From Campylobacter_A concisus_Y (GTDB lineage: Bacteria > Campylobacterota > Campylobacteria > Campylobacterales > Campylobacteraceae): a stretch of 64,000 nt of DNA. This document shows positions 55,410 to 64,000 of this stretch, in pieces. The position numbers and the translations under genes were made by a program. Each line of letters starts with the position of its first letter. The stretch's first letter is position 1. Under the pieces are notes generated by a model that saw nothing but the letters and a program-made list of their open reading frames with translations, did not search any database and was not told the origin of the DNA. The stretch covers positions 654,275 through 718,274 of the forward strand of contig NZ_CABPTY010000001.1 in the NCBI RefSeq assembly GCF_902460415.1. The letters are read 5' to 3'.

Positions 55410-56741
55410 TTAGTGTCTTGAAAGATAATTTGTATCGTAGTTATTGCTTAAAAAGTCTTTATTTTCCATCATAGCGATGTGAAAATCTTTTGTTGTTTTG
55501 ATGCCATTTATTATGAGCTGATCAAGAGCTACTTTCATCTTATGGATCGCCCTATTTCTATCAGTATCCCAAACCACGAGTTTGCCGATCATACTATCGT
55601 AATACGGCGGTATCGAGTAGTCTTGATAGATATGGCTATCCATTCTTACATTGCGGCCACCTGGGCAGACATATTTTGTGATCTTTCCAGGACACGGCGT
55701 AAATGTATTTGGATCTTCAGCTGTTATCCTGCACTCGATCGCATGACCTTTTAGCTCGATGCTCTCTTGTGATGGTAGTGCCTCGCCTTCAGCCACTTTT
55801 ATCATAAGCTCGATGATATCAAGTCCGCTTACCATTTCACTCACTGTGTGCTCAACTTGAAGTCTTGTATTCATCTCGATGAAGTAAAAGTCCAAATTTT
55901 TATCAACCAAAAACTCAAACGTACCAGCTCCCTCGTAGCCGATCGCTTTTGCCGCTTTTATGGCTGTTTCGTGAAGTCTTTCTCTTGTCTTTTCGTCAAG
56001 CAGAACAGCTGGACTCTCTTCGATTAGTTTTTGGTGGCGACGCTGCATAGAGCAGTCACGCTCGCCGATATGAAGCACATTACCATGGCTATCGCCAATT
56101 ACTTGAACTTCGATGTGGCGTGGGTTTAGGATATATTTTTCCATATACATTGTGCCATCACCAAATGCGCTCATAGCTTCGCTTTCAGCTGACCAAAATG
56201 CCTTTTCTAAATCCTCTTCACGCTCAACCACGCGCATACCACGTCCGCCACCACCTGCAGCAGCCTTTAATATGACTGGATAGCCTATCTTTTTAGCTAG
56301 CTCTTTTGCTGCTTTTGTGTCAGCCACGGCGCCGTCTGAGCCAGGGATGACTGGTACGCCAGCTCTTTGCATGACTTGCTTTGCCTTACTTTTATCGCTC
56401 ATCAAAGCCATCGCAGCGACACTTGGTCCTATAAATTTGATCTTGTGATGTGAGCAAATTTCAACAAAATTTTGATTTTCACTTAAAAAGCCATAACCTG
56501 GGAAAATAGCGTCTGCTTCGCTGATCTCAGCTGCACTTATGATAGCTGGGATATTTAGGTAGCTGTCGCTTGAGCGCTCTTTACCGATGCAAATGGCTAC
56601 GTCGGCATATTTTACGTAAAGTGCGTCTTTATCAGCGGTTGAATAGACTACAACGGCTTCTTTACCCATCTCCTTTATCGTTCGCAAAGCACGAAGAGCG
56701 ATCTCACCGCGGTTTGCGATTAAAATTCTTTTTAATTCCAT
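55410..56741 (-). CDS. accC: Acetyl-CoA carboxylase biotin carboxylase subunit
   Basis: This 443-residue protein has the complete AccC plan: RILIANRGEIALRALRTIKEMG (about 5-26), the ATP-grasp loop AAAGGGGRGM (about 162-171), the HIGERDCSMQRRHQKLIEESPA signature (about 209-230) and EMNTRLQVEHTVSE (about 286-299). It carboxylates the biotin on AccB with ATP and bicarbonate, the first step of fatty-acid synthesis. Its ATG overlaps the accB stop by one base (TAATG). Confidence 0.95.
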   Translation of the reverse strand: MELKRILIANRGEIALRALRTIKEMGKEAVVVYSTADKDALYVKYADVAICIGKERSSDSYLNIPAIISAAEISEADAIFPGYGFLSENQNFVEICSHHKIKFIGPSVAAMALMSDKSKAKQVMQRAGVPVIPGSDGAVADTKAAKELAKKIGYPVILKAAAGGGGRGMRVVEREEDLEKAFWSAESEAMSAFGDGTMYMEKYILNPRHIEVQVIGDSHGNVLHIGERDCSMQRRHQKLIEESPAVLLDEKTRERLHETAIKAAKAIGYEGAGTFEFLVDKNLDFYFIEMNTRLQVEHTVSEMVSGLDIIELMIKVAEGEALPSQESIELKGHAIECRITAEDPNTFTPCPGKITKYVCPGGRNVRMDSHIYQDYSIPPYYDSMIGKLVVWDTDRNRAIHKMKVALDQLIINGIKTTKDFHIAMMENKDFLSNNYDTNYLSRH

Positions 56742-57187
56742 TAATTTTTCTCCACGCCAAATAACGGCAATCCAAACTCAACTGGCTGTCCGTCAGAGAC
56801 TAGCATCTCAGTGATCTGGCAGTCAAACTCAGCCTCGATCTCGTTCATGATCTTCATAGCTTCGATGATGCCCACTACATCGCCTTTTCTCACTCTTTGA
56901 CCTACTTTTACAAATGGAGCAGCGCCTGGGCTTGGAGCAGCGTAGAAAGTACCTACCATAGGAGATTTTATGCTATCTTTTGGCGAATTTGCAGCTGGTT
57001 TTACCTCTGAGCTAACGACTACATTTACAGGTGCTGGAGCTGGTGCTTGTGCTGCTGGTTTAGCAGGCGCGCAATAATCTGAAAATTTTTCAAGCTCTAC
57101 CTCAAAATCACCACTTTTTATTTTGATATGATTCATCTCCATATCATTAAAAAATTCGATAAGCTCTTTTATATCTTCTTTTTTCAT
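56741..57187 (-). CDS. accB: Biotin carboxyl carrier protein of acetyl-CoA carboxylase
   Basis: In this 148-residue protein, the N-terminal helical part is followed by an Ala/Pro-rich linker (APAKPAAQAPAPAPVN, about 50-65) and the biotinyl domain with EAMKIMNEIE (about 113-122), where Lys carries biotin. The frame extends upstream to 57262, but the ATG at 57187 has AGGAG 8 bases before it and begins MKKEDIKELIEFF as AccB does. It is the first gene of accBC. Confidence 0.94.
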   Translation of the reverse strand: MKKEDIKELIEFFNDMEMNHIKIKSGDFEVELEKFSDYCAPAKPAAQAPAPAPVNVVVSSEVKPAANSPKDSIKSPMVGTFYAAPSPGAAPFVKVGQRVRKGDVVGIIEAMKIMNEIEAEFDCQITEMLVSDGQPVEFGLPLFGVEKN

Positions 57188-57296
57188 AGAAATTTCTCCT
57201 AAATTTTTATATAAGCGTCTAATTGTAGCGAAAATTAGATAAAAAATTTTTTTATGAAGCAAAAACGAGAACTCAAAGCCACTCTTTTTTGCTAAG

Positions 57297-58139
57297 TTAT
57301 TTTTCAGTAATAATTATCTTAATGCCTTTAGTATCAACTAAATTTTCATCGATGATGATCTCATCTATCTTTGTTGCCCTTATCACGCCACTTTTTGGAT
57401 TTTTTATGCTTTTTATCGCTCCGCTTGTGCTTACATCGACACTTGAATATTCAAACGCAAGACTCGTATCCATAAAAATGCAGTCTTTTACAACTAAATT
57501 TTCCACGTAACAAAGGGCTTGTAAGCTCTTTATAGTGCAGTTTATAAGCGTCACATTTTTTGAGTTCCAGGCTAGATATTCACCTGAAATTAGGCAATTT
57601 TGTGCAACCACATTTTCGCAGTTCCAAAATGCGTCTTTTGAGATGAGTTTTGAGTTTGTGATGCAGACATTTTTACAACCATCAAAGCAGTAGTTGCCAT
57701 CAAGGTTTAGACCTTCTATCTCCAAATTTTCGCTATTTGCCCCAAAGTAATCCCCCTTTGCAAAGACATTTTTAAGCTTTACGTCCACACATCCCCAAAG
57801 TGTCTCGCTGGCATCTGAGAAATTTACATTTTCAAGTAAAATTTGCGAGCTTTTTCTAAAGCTTTTTGGAGCGTTGATGATCACGTCTTTGAAGCTTAAA
57901 TTTGTGCTGTACCACATGCCAGCCCTTGCTAGAGGCTCTAGATAGCCGCCATTTAACGCTATGTCATTTGCATACCAAAGCGGATATTTGTAGGCAAAAA
58001 CACAATCGTTTAGATTTAAATTTGAGCTATGTTTTAATGGCGATTCACCATTTTCAAAGATACAATTTGCAAAATTTACACCTTTTACACCAAACATCGC
58101 GCGCTCGCCGGTGAAAATTTCTTCTTTTCGCTCTTGCAT
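57297..58139 (-). CDS. DUF3737 beta-helix protein
   Basis: This 280-residue protein starts with EEIFTGERAMFGVKGVNFANCIFENGESPLKHS and repeats short strands of the type LENVNF, LKNVF, LEIEGLNLDGNYCFDGCKNV and ITNSKLISKDAFWNCENV, the right-handed beta-helix pattern of DUF3737. It has no signal peptide and is probably cytoplasmic. It is widespread in bacteria, its function is unknown, and a carbohydrate-related role is sometimes proposed for this fold. It stands alone, transcribed away from dcd. Confidence 0.87.
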   Translation of the reverse strand: MQERKEEIFTGERAMFGVKGVNFANCIFENGESPLKHSSNLNLNDCVFAYKYPLWYANDIALNGGYLEPLARAGMWYSTNLSFKDVIINAPKSFRKSSQILLENVNFSDASETLWGCVDVKLKNVFAKGDYFGANSENLEIEGLNLDGNYCFDGCKNVCITNSKLISKDAFWNCENVVAQNCLISGEYLAWNSKNVTLINCTIKSLQALCYVENLVVKDCIFMDTSLAFEYSSVDVSTSGAIKSIKNPKSGVIRATKIDEIIIDENLVDTKGIKIIITEK

Positions 58140-58236
58140 TTTTGCCCCTTTATTAATTTTTGCTGTTAAATTTATACTAATTTCCTTAAATTTTATTGCA
58201 AAATGCCATTAAATTTACTTTAAAGACGCAAAGCGT

Positions 58237-58242
58237 TATAAT
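58237..58242 (+). promoter_or_regulatory. -10 box of dcd
   Basis: TATAAT after CGCAAAGCGT lies 20 bases before the dcd ATG; AAGGAG is the ribosome site. The leader would be very short. Confidence 0.5.
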
Positions 58243-58262
58243 CGCCCAAAAAAGGAGCAAAA

Positions 58263-58823
58263 ATGGGTTTAAAGTCAGACTCTTGGATAAGAAAAATGTC
58301 GGTTGAGAAAAATATGATAGTGCCGTTTGCTGAGGAACAAGTCGGACGCGGCGTGGTTAGCTACGGCGTTTCTAGCTATGGCTACGATATCCGCGTTGGT
58401 GATGAGTTTAAAATTTTTACAAACATCGGTGGAACCGTGGTCGATCCTAAAAATTTTGATGAGAAAAACGTAGTCGATTTTAAGGGTGATGTCTGCATCG
58501 TGCCACCAAATTCTTTTGCTTTAGCGCGCACGATCGAGTACTTTAACATGCCCGATAATGTGCTAGCCATCTGCCTAGGCAAAAGCACATACGCAAGGTG
58601 CGGTATCATCGTAAACGTCACGCCTTTTGAGCCTGGATTTAAGGGGCATATCACGATAGAAATTTCAAACACGACGCCACTTCCTGCAAAAATTTATGCG
58701 AACGAAGGCATCGCGCAGGTGCTATTTATCGAGGGTGATGAGCCGTGTGAGGTAACTTATGCTGATAAAAACGGCAAATACCAAGCCCAAGAAGGCATCA
58801 CACTACCTAGAATTTTGAAGTAA
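58263..58823 (+). CDS. dcd: dCTP deaminase
   Basis: This 186-residue protein has full Dcd length. Features are VSYGVSSYGYDIRVGDEF (about 29-46), the nucleotide and catalytic region ARTIEYFNMPDNVLAICLGKSTYARCGIIVNVTPFEPGFKGHITIEISNTT (about 88-138) with the active-site Glu, and the C-terminal lid KYQAQEGITLPR. It deaminates dCTP to dUTP, which the dUTPase at the left end of this window can convert to dUMP. Monocistronic. Confidence 0.95.
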   Translation: MGLKSDSWIRKMSVEKNMIVPFAEEQVGRGVVSYGVSSYGYDIRVGDEFKIFTNIGGTVVDPKNFDEKNVVDFKGDVCIVPPNSFALARTIEYFNMPDNVLAICLGKSTYARCGIIVNVTPFEPGFKGHITIEISNTTPLPAKIYANEGIAQVLFIEGDEPCEVTYADKNGKYQAQEGITLPRILK

Positions 58824-58948
58824 TTTTTATGTCTTTGAAAAGGTCAGATTTATTGTTCGCTTTTTGCAAAACTATAAACATTAATGAAATTTTGACGAAA
58901 TATAAGCTATAAAGAGCAAAGTTTCTGATGGATTAAGTTACTAAAAAT

Positions 58949-58966
58949 TTGGCACAGCTTTTGCTT
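58949..58966 (+). promoter_or_regulatory. Sigma-54 promoter of the flagellin glycosylation gene
   Basis: TTGGCACAGCTTTTGCTT fits the -24/-12 consensus TTGGCAC-N5-TTGCTT at every position, with the GG and GC doublets separated by 10 bases. It lies 49 bases before the ATG at 59015. In Campylobacter, sigma-54 with FlgSR drives the middle flagellar genes. Confidence 0.88.
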
Positions 58967-59014
58967 TAAATTTGGCAATTTAATACAGTATACAAACACA
59001 TTTTAAGGATATTT

Positions 59015-60985
59015 ATGTCTGATAAAAAAACCAAACTAGAGACAAAAGAAAAAAAATTAAGTGGAATAACAAATCCTATTTTTGAAAAAAACCTTCAAGC
59101 ACTATTTCAACAAGATGAGGTCTTGGCTGCTAGACTTTTTGGTATGAATATACAAACTAAATACGAAATCGTTCTAGATAAAAGTGATCCGATACGCATA
59201 AATATCATCAATAAAGAATCTAATGAAACAATATATAAAGATCCGGTTGAAGAAATTAGTAAAATGCTTGATAATATAGAAAAAAAATATAAAAGATATC
59301 CAGGGCTTTTCTTTTATGGCTTAGGAACTGGTATATTTTATAAAGCTTTGGCAAAAAATAAGACTCATAAAAAAATTGTTATCATAGAACCAGAACTTGA
59401 GATCATACATCTTGTTTTAAATATTATTGATATATCAGATGAGCTTAAAGATGAACAAATTGTTCTTTTTTATTCTGAATTTGCTACATATGCTCAGTTT
59501 TACTATCTCGTGTCGCATAGCGATTTAGATATATATGCTAAAACTTATAGCTTATTAATCCACTCTAACTATTATGATAATTTTGCAGATGACTATATCA
59601 AAATAAATAAAGATATAACAAGAGCCTTTTCTCAAAATGTCGTTTCCCATGGAAATAGCATAGATGATCTTCTAATAGGCACAAAACAGCATATCGAGAA
59701 TCTACCTCATATGCTTACTAACTACTGCTATACAAATTTAGTTAAAAAAAGACACGGTATTATGGATACAGCGATCATTGTTTCAACAGGGCCAAGCCTA
59801 GATAAACAGCTAGAAACACTTAAGAAATTTGCACCTTATGTAAGCATTATAAGTGTCGATGCATCCTATCCAATACTCGCAAGAAATGGCATAAAGCCAG
59901 ATTATGTAACATCAATTGAACGAATGATACCTACTTCTACATTTTTTGAAAAAAAGCACCCTGGATTTGATGATGATATAAATTTTATTGTAGCTTCAGT
60001 GACACACAACCAAACTGTAAAAAATATACTACCTAGACGTTTAGTGCTTACGATGAGGCCTCAACAAGAAGAAAAAATGTTTAGACTCAACAAATATGGA
60101 TATCTTGGTGTCGGACACAGTTGTGCAAATATGGCCTACCAGCTAGCGTATGTCTTAGGGCATAAAAATATTATCTTTATAGGCCAAGATCTTGCTTTTG
60201 GTAAAGACGGTGCAAGTCATGCCAAAGGTCACACTATCGCTCAGCCGGACGAAAACTTATACACTACTGCATATGGTGGCGAAGGCGAAGTAAGAACGAC
60301 ATATGTGTGGACACTATTTAAAAACCAATTTGAAAACGATATCGAGCAAGCTAAATTAGAAGATATAAAATCATATAACTGCACTGAAGGTGGAGCTAGA
60401 ATAAATGGCGCCATAGAGAAACCTTTTTTAGAAGTTATAAATGAGCTTTGCAAAGGTAAAAAAGTTAAAAATTTACCAAATATCAAAAAAGATAGCGATA
60501 AAGTAGCTAACAAAAATTTGTTAAAAGCCTATGAAGTAATACAAAACAAAATAAGAGTTCAAACACAAGCTAAAGAAAAAATAGAAAAAGTATTTTTAGA
60601 ACTAACACCAAAAATTGATAATTTTATGATTTTAAGAGATAAGGGCGAAATAAACACAAAACATTTTAAAGAGCTTGTAGGAATATCAAATAAGATAGAT
60701 AAGCTTAAAAACTGCATCTCTCATAAAAAATATATGAGATATATAGAAAACATCTTTGTTATCTCGACTTATCACCAAGAGTTAGAGCTTGCTAAAGTAT
60801 CAGTAGCACCAAGTGATACAGACGAAGAAAAAACTAATAAATTAGTTGAGTGGATAGAATTTCATAAATACTGGCTATTTTCAGCAGCTGGTGGTATAAA
60901 TGCGGATATAGAAACAACAAAAGAAGCCTCAAAACCTCTTATAAAAGAGCTTAAAAAACGTGGCATCTTTCCAAAAAAAGACTAA
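59015..60985 (+). CDS. Motility accessory factor (Maf, DUF115), flagellin glycosylation
   Basis: In this 656-residue Maf protein, the DUF115 core (about 225-440) shows AIIVSTGPSLDKQLETLKKFAPYVSIISVDASYPILARNGIKPDYVTSIE and GVGHSCANMAYQLAYVLGHKNIIFIGQDLAFGKDGASHAKGH, the glycosyltransferase-like Rossmann domain. Maf proteins transfer nonulosonic acids (pseudaminic or legionaminic type) to flagellin Ser/Thr in the cytoplasm before export. A sigma-54 promoter precedes it, and a nonulosonate-type pathway follows directly, so it is probably tied to flagellar assembly. Confidence 0.92.
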   Translation: MSDKKTKLETKEKKLSGITNPIFEKNLQALFQQDEVLAARLFGMNIQTKYEIVLDKSDPIRINIINKESNETIYKDPVEEISKMLDNIEKKYKRYPGLFFYGLGTGIFYKALAKNKTHKKIVIIEPELEIIHLVLNIIDISDELKDEQIVLFYSEFATYAQFYYLVSHSDLDIYAKTYSLLIHSNYYDNFADDYIKINKDITRAFSQNVVSHGNSIDDLLIGTKQHIENLPHMLTNYCYTNLVKKRHGIMDTAIIVSTGPSLDKQLETLKKFAPYVSIISVDASYPILARNGIKPDYVTSIERMIPTSTFFEKKHPGFDDDINFIVASVTHNQTVKNILPRRLVLTMRPQQEEKMFRLNKYGYLGVGHSCANMAYQLAYVLGHKNIIFIGQDLAFGKDGASHAKGHTIAQPDENLYTTAYGGEGEVRTTYVWTLFKNQFENDIEQAKLEDIKSYNCTEGGARINGAIEKPFLEVINELCKGKKVKNLPNIKKDSDKVANKNLLKAYEVIQNKIRVQTQAKEKIEKVFLELTPKIDNFMILRDKGEINTKHFKELVGISNKIDKLKNCISHKKYMRYIENIFVISTYHQELELAKVSVAPSDTDEEKTNKLVEWIEFHKYWLFSAAGGINADIETTKEASKPLIKELKKRGIFPKKD

Positions 60986-60988
60986 AGC

Positions 60989-62176
60989 ATGGATATATTA
61001 AGCTTAATAGGACGCACGAAAAATCTCTTTGAAGATGACATAAAGGTACTTAGTAAAAATTTAAAAGAGATAGTCTCAAGCTCAAGCTTTCTAGTTATTG
61101 GTGGTGCTGGTTCTATCGGCTCAGCCGTGACAAAAGAAATTTTTATAAGAGATCCAAAAAAGCTATATGTCGTCGATATCTCTGAAAATAACCTTGTCGA
61201 GCTAGTGCGTGACATAAGAAGCGAGTTTGGATATATAAATGGCGACTTTAAAACTTTTGCCATAGATGTCGCAAGTGCCGAGTTTGATGCACTCTTGGCA
61301 CAAAGTGGTGGATTTGACTACGTGTTAAATTTATCAGCACTAAAGCATGTTAGAAGCGAAAAAGACCCATTTACACTCATGAGAATGCTTGAAACAAATA
61401 TCTTTAACACCGATAAAACGCTGACTCAAGCTTTTGATATGAAGTCGAAAAAATATTTCTGCGTTAGCACCGACAAGGCTGCAAATCCTGTAAATTTAAT
61501 GGGAGCTAGCAAGCGCATCATGGAGATGTTTGCGTTTAGACACTCTTTAGAGATCGACGTCTCGATGGCTAGGTTTGCAAACGTGGCATTTAGCGACGGC
61601 TCGCTTCTTTTTGGTTTTCAAAAACGCATAGAAAAGTCTCAGCCCATAGTCGCTCCAAACGACGTCAGACGCTACTTTTTAACGCCAAAAGAGAGCGGCG
61701 AGCTCTGCCTTTTAAGCACCATTTTTGGCGAAAATAGAGATATATTTTTCCCAAAACTAGATGAAAATTTAGACCTCATAACATTTAGCGAGATAGCCAA
61801 GCGGTACTTAGCAAATTTAGGTTACGAGCCATTTTTGTGTGAAAATGAGGAGGAGGCTAGAAAGCTTGCGAAAGTGCTTCCAAAAGATGGCTTTTACCCT
61901 TGCCTTTTTGCGCCTAGCGACACGACTGGAGAGAAGGACTACGAGGAGTTTTTTGTTGATGGCGAGAGGCTTGATATGCAAAGACTTCAAAACATCGGCA
62001 TAGTCAAAAATGATGCAAATTTTGACAGTAAAAAGCTAGAAATTTTTAAAAACAACATCTTAAATTTAAAATCAAGCTTGACATGGTGCAAAGAAGACGT
62101 TTTACGCGAAGTTTTCAAGCTCATACCAAATTTCATGCATAAAGAAACAGGAAAATATCTTGATGAAAAAATGTGA
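60989..62176 (+). CDS. Nucleotide-sugar 4,6-dehydratase-like protein (LegB/CapD type)
   Basis: This 395-residue protein has an extended SDR fold of the polysaccharide-biosynthesis (PglF/FlaA1/LegB) kind. NAD site VIGGAGSIGSAV (about 32-43), LKHVRSEKDP (about 107) and VSTDKAANPVNLMGASKRIMEMF (about 153-175), with Lys where the classical SDR Tyr sits, are visible. It likely dehydrates a UDP- or GDP-GlcNAc to a 4-keto-6-deoxy sugar, the first step toward legionaminic-type acids. It follows the Maf gene by 3 bases and overlaps the aminotransferase by 17 bases. Confidence 0.85.
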   Translation: MDILSLIGRTKNLFEDDIKVLSKNLKEIVSSSSFLVIGGAGSIGSAVTKEIFIRDPKKLYVVDISENNLVELVRDIRSEFGYINGDFKTFAIDVASAEFDALLAQSGGFDYVLNLSALKHVRSEKDPFTLMRMLETNIFNTDKTLTQAFDMKSKKYFCVSTDKAANPVNLMGASKRIMEMFAFRHSLEIDVSMARFANVAFSDGSLLFGFQKRIEKSQPIVAPNDVRRYFLTPKESGELCLLSTIFGENRDIFFPKLDENLDLITFSEIAKRYLANLGYEPFLCENEEEARKLAKVLPKDGFYPCLFAPSDTTGEKDYEEFFVDGERLDMQRLQNIGIVKNDANFDSKKLEIFKNNILNLKSSLTWCKEDVLREVFKLIPNFMHKETGKYLDEKM

Positions 62177-63314
62177 TTTTAACGAGGTTTTGAAATTTAT
62201 AAAAAGCACTTTTGGCAAAGAGAAAGTCCCGCTTCACGAGCCTAAATTTATAGGCAATGAGAAAAAATATCTACTTGAGTGCATCGACTCTAGCTTTGTC
62301 TCAAGTGTCGGCAAATTTGTCGATGAGTTTGAGAGCAAGCTAGCTCAAATAGTCGGTGCTAAATTTGCGGTTGCCACGACAAATGGCACCTCTGCGCTTC
62401 ACATATGCCTAAAGCTAGCTGGCGTAGAGCAAAATGACGAAGTGATTACCCAGCCAGTTACTTTTATAGCTACTTGCAACGCCATTAGCTATCTTTTTGC
62501 AAAGCCGGTTTTTGTGGACGTTGATCTTGACACACTTGGTATGTCACCAACCTCACTTAGTGCATTTTTAGAAAAAAACTGCGATCTAAAAGACGGCAAA
62601 TGTGTAAATAAAACTAGCGGCAGGATAGTGCGTGCCTGCGTGCCTATGCACACCTTTGGTCTGCCTTGCAAGATAGTTGAGATAGCTGAAATTTGCAAGC
62701 GTTGGAACATTGTTTTAGTAGAAGATAGTGCCGAGAGCCTTGGCAGCTACTACAAATGCACTCATACAGGGAATTTTGGCAAGCTTGCAGCGATGAGCTT
62801 TAATGGCAATAAGATCGTCACAAGCGGAGGTGGTGGAGCTATCATCACAAACGACGAGGAGATAGCAAAGTGCGCTAAATTTATCACCACAACAGCCAAG
62901 GTGCCACATCCTTTTGAGTATCGTCACAGTGAGGTCGGCTACAACTACCGCTTGCCAAATTTAAACGCGGCCCTGCTTGTAGCTCAGCTTGAAAATTTGG
63001 AGCTATTTTTAAAGAGCAAACGTGAGCTTGCGATGATCTATAAAGAGTATTTTTCTAAATTTGACGATGTAAAATTTATAGATGAGCCAGCGGATGCTAG
63101 GTCAAATTTTTGGCTAAATGCGGTGCTTTTTGAAAGCCGTGAAAAACGAGATGAATTTTTGAAATTTAGTAATGAAAATGGCGTTTTTACCCGTCCTATC
63201 TGGCAGCTCATGAATGAGCTTGATATGTTTAAAGAATGTCAAAGAGATGAGCTAAAAAATGCTAAATTTCTAAGCGACAGGATAGTAAATATCCCAAGTT
63301 CAGCAATACTATGA
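62160..63314 (+). CDS. DegT/DnrJ-type sugar aminotransferase (LegC-like)
   Basis: This 384-residue protein has PLP enzyme signatures of the DegT family: EFESKLAQIVGAKFAVATTNGTSALHICL (about 45-73), VLVEDSAESLGSYYKCTHTGNFG (about 183-205) and SFNGNKIVTSGGGGAI (about 211-226), with the PLP Lys in GNK. It should aminate the 4-keto sugar made by the preceding dehydratase. The ATG lies inside the end of the dehydratase gene, and its stop overlaps the next start (ATGA). Confidence 0.9.
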   Translation: MMKKCDFNEVLKFIKSTFGKEKVPLHEPKFIGNEKKYLLECIDSSFVSSVGKFVDEFESKLAQIVGAKFAVATTNGTSALHICLKLAGVEQNDEVITQPVTFIATCNAISYLFAKPVFVDVDLDTLGMSPTSLSAFLEKNCDLKDGKCVNKTSGRIVRACVPMHTFGLPCKIVEIAEICKRWNIVLVEDSAESLGSYYKCTHTGNFGKLAAMSFNGNKIVTSGGGGAIITNDEEIAKCAKFITTTAKVPHPFEYRHSEVGYNYRLPNLNAALLVAQLENLELFLKSKRELAMIYKEYFSKFDDVKFIDEPADARSNFWLNAVLFESREKRDEFLKFSNENGVFTRPIWQLMNELDMFKECQRDELKNAKFLSDRIVNIPSSAIL

Positions 63315-63988
63315 AAAGTAAAGATATGGCATCAGGGATTTATATAGTAGGGACAGGCGGATTTGCAAGTGAGGTTGCTGAGTATATTCTAGATAATGGC
63401 GAATATAAAATTAATGGATATTTTGATATTAAAGAAGATGATTATAAAAAATATAAATATGTAGCACCATTTTTGGGAGATGAACAAAACTACAATTTTT
63501 CTAAGGGAGATAATGTAGCTATTGCTATTTCCGACCATAAGCTAAGGAATAAAATATATATGTTTTTAAAAAACAAAGGAGTTAATTTTCCAAACATTGT
63601 TCACAGAAGTTCATTTATATCAAAGTCTTCTTTTGTGGATGAGGGCTCCTTAATATGTCCATTTGTATCTATAACATCAAACGCCAGTATAGGCAAAAAT
63701 TTTCAAGCAAATATTTATAGCTATGTGGCACACGACTGCATAATAGGAAATAATGTTACATTTGCTCCATCCGTTAAATGTAATGGAAATGTAATAATCG
63801 AAGATGATGTATATATTGGAACCGGAGCGATTATTCATCAGGGTAAACACAATAGACCATTAAGGATTGGAAGAGGCGTTGTGATTGCGGCCGGCTCAGT
63901 GGTAACAAAAAGTATCGAAGCCGGAAAGACTGTATTTGGAAATCCAGCTATTGAATTTACGAAAGAAAATATAAAAAGGAGAAGCTAG
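63311..63988 (+). CDS. Sugar N-acetyltransferase, NeuD/PglD/LegH type
   Basis: In this 225-residue protein, an N-terminal Rossmann-like domain (IYIVGTGGFASEVAEYI, about 10-26) is followed by a left-handed beta helix of hexapeptide repeats (ISITSNASIGKNF, CIIGNNVTFAPSVKCNGNVIIEDDVYIGTGAIIHQG, VVIAAGSVVTKSI). It would acetylate the amino sugar made by the aminotransferase, with acetyl-CoA, the third step of a legionaminic- or bacillosamine-like route. His in VAHD (about 139) is the likely base. Confidence 0.9.
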   Translation: MKSKDMASGIYIVGTGGFASEVAEYILDNGEYKINGYFDIKEDDYKKYKYVAPFLGDEQNYNFSKGDNVAIAISDHKLRNKIYMFLKNKGVNFPNIVHRSSFISKSSFVDEGSLICPFVSITSNASIGKNFQANIYSYVAHDCIIGNNVTFAPSVKCNGNVIIEDDVYIGTGAIIHQGKHNRPLRIGRGVVIAAGSVVTKSIEAGKTVFGNPAIEFTKENIKRRS

Positions 63989-64000
63989 GTGGCTAATTTT
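63989..64000 (+). CDS. Start of the next gene in the glycosylation cluster (partial)
   Basis: A GTG directly after the acetyltransferase stop has AAAAGGAG six bases upstream and reads MANF before the window ends. The spacing and ribosome site support a real start; the product cannot be told, though by operon context it should be the next nonulosonate enzyme. Confidence 0.5.

Overview
The window reads as a draft-genome piece from a Campylobacter, most like the C. concisus group. The evidence is low-GC coding sequence with AAGG/AGGA ribosome sites and Campylobacter-type gene pairs: ciaB next to a YciA-like thioesterase, fldA next to a DUF2325 gene, a di-haem petC, a Maf/legionaminic-type flagellin glycosylation cluster and a dimeric dUTPase. 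It also carries a formate hydrogenlyase of the hydrogenase-4 (Hyf) type. Two runs of N (19961-20217 and 34478-34598) and several one-base homopolymer frameshifts show an unfinished assembly.

Region by region: (1) 1-8.4 kb holds a partial dut, two membrane GGDEF/EAL proteins around a YcxB-like protein, ciaB and a thioesterase. (2) 8.4-19.8 kb is a formate/hydrogen block: a Crp/Fnr regulator, focA, and a minus-strand operon hyfABCEFGHIJ-hycI, preceded by a 28-codon leader reading frame whose stop lies inside the hyfA ribosome site. (3) 20.2-23.5 kb has a beta-lactamase-fold hydrolase, then an orphan polymorphic-toxin tip (toxin type 50), a frameshifted probable immunity gene and a broken lipoprotein gene. 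(4) 23.5-32.1 kb is core: petABC, mnmG and a fused LplT-acyltransferase-acyl-ACP synthetase. (5) 32.2-36.6 kb is a polar amino-acid ABC transporter split by an AT-rich insert encoding a SET-domain protein and a membrane protein. (6) 36.6-43.9 kb has fldA and two companions behind a Fur-like box, an MFS exporter, pyruvate:flavodoxin oxidoreductase and a small uracil/hypoxanthine-DNA glycosylase; the last two are GC-richer. (7) 44.0-50.9 kb is a scrambled zone: a pentapeptide-repeat protein in three frames, a YwqK/MORN protein, a frameshifted Asp/Glu racemase, a HAD phosphatase cut by a 128-bp copy of the MORN gene 3' end, and a 5'-truncated M3 peptidase. (8) 50.9-58.8 kb is ordinary: a Sua5/YrdC-like protein, a DMT transporter, a CsgG/DUF4810/DUF799 lipoprotein trio, MATE, accBC, DUF3737 and dcd. 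(9) 59.0-64.0 kb opens a flagellin glycosylation cluster behind a near-perfect sigma-54 promoter.

Functional links: pyruvate oxidation by the oxidoreductase can reduce flavodoxin. FocA moves formate, and the Hyf complex can couple formate oxidation (formate dehydrogenase not in this window) to hydrogen evolution and ion pumping. PetABC passes quinol electrons to cytochrome c. The most novel-looking material is the SET-domain/membrane-protein insert, the orphan toxin-immunity cassette and the hyf leader.
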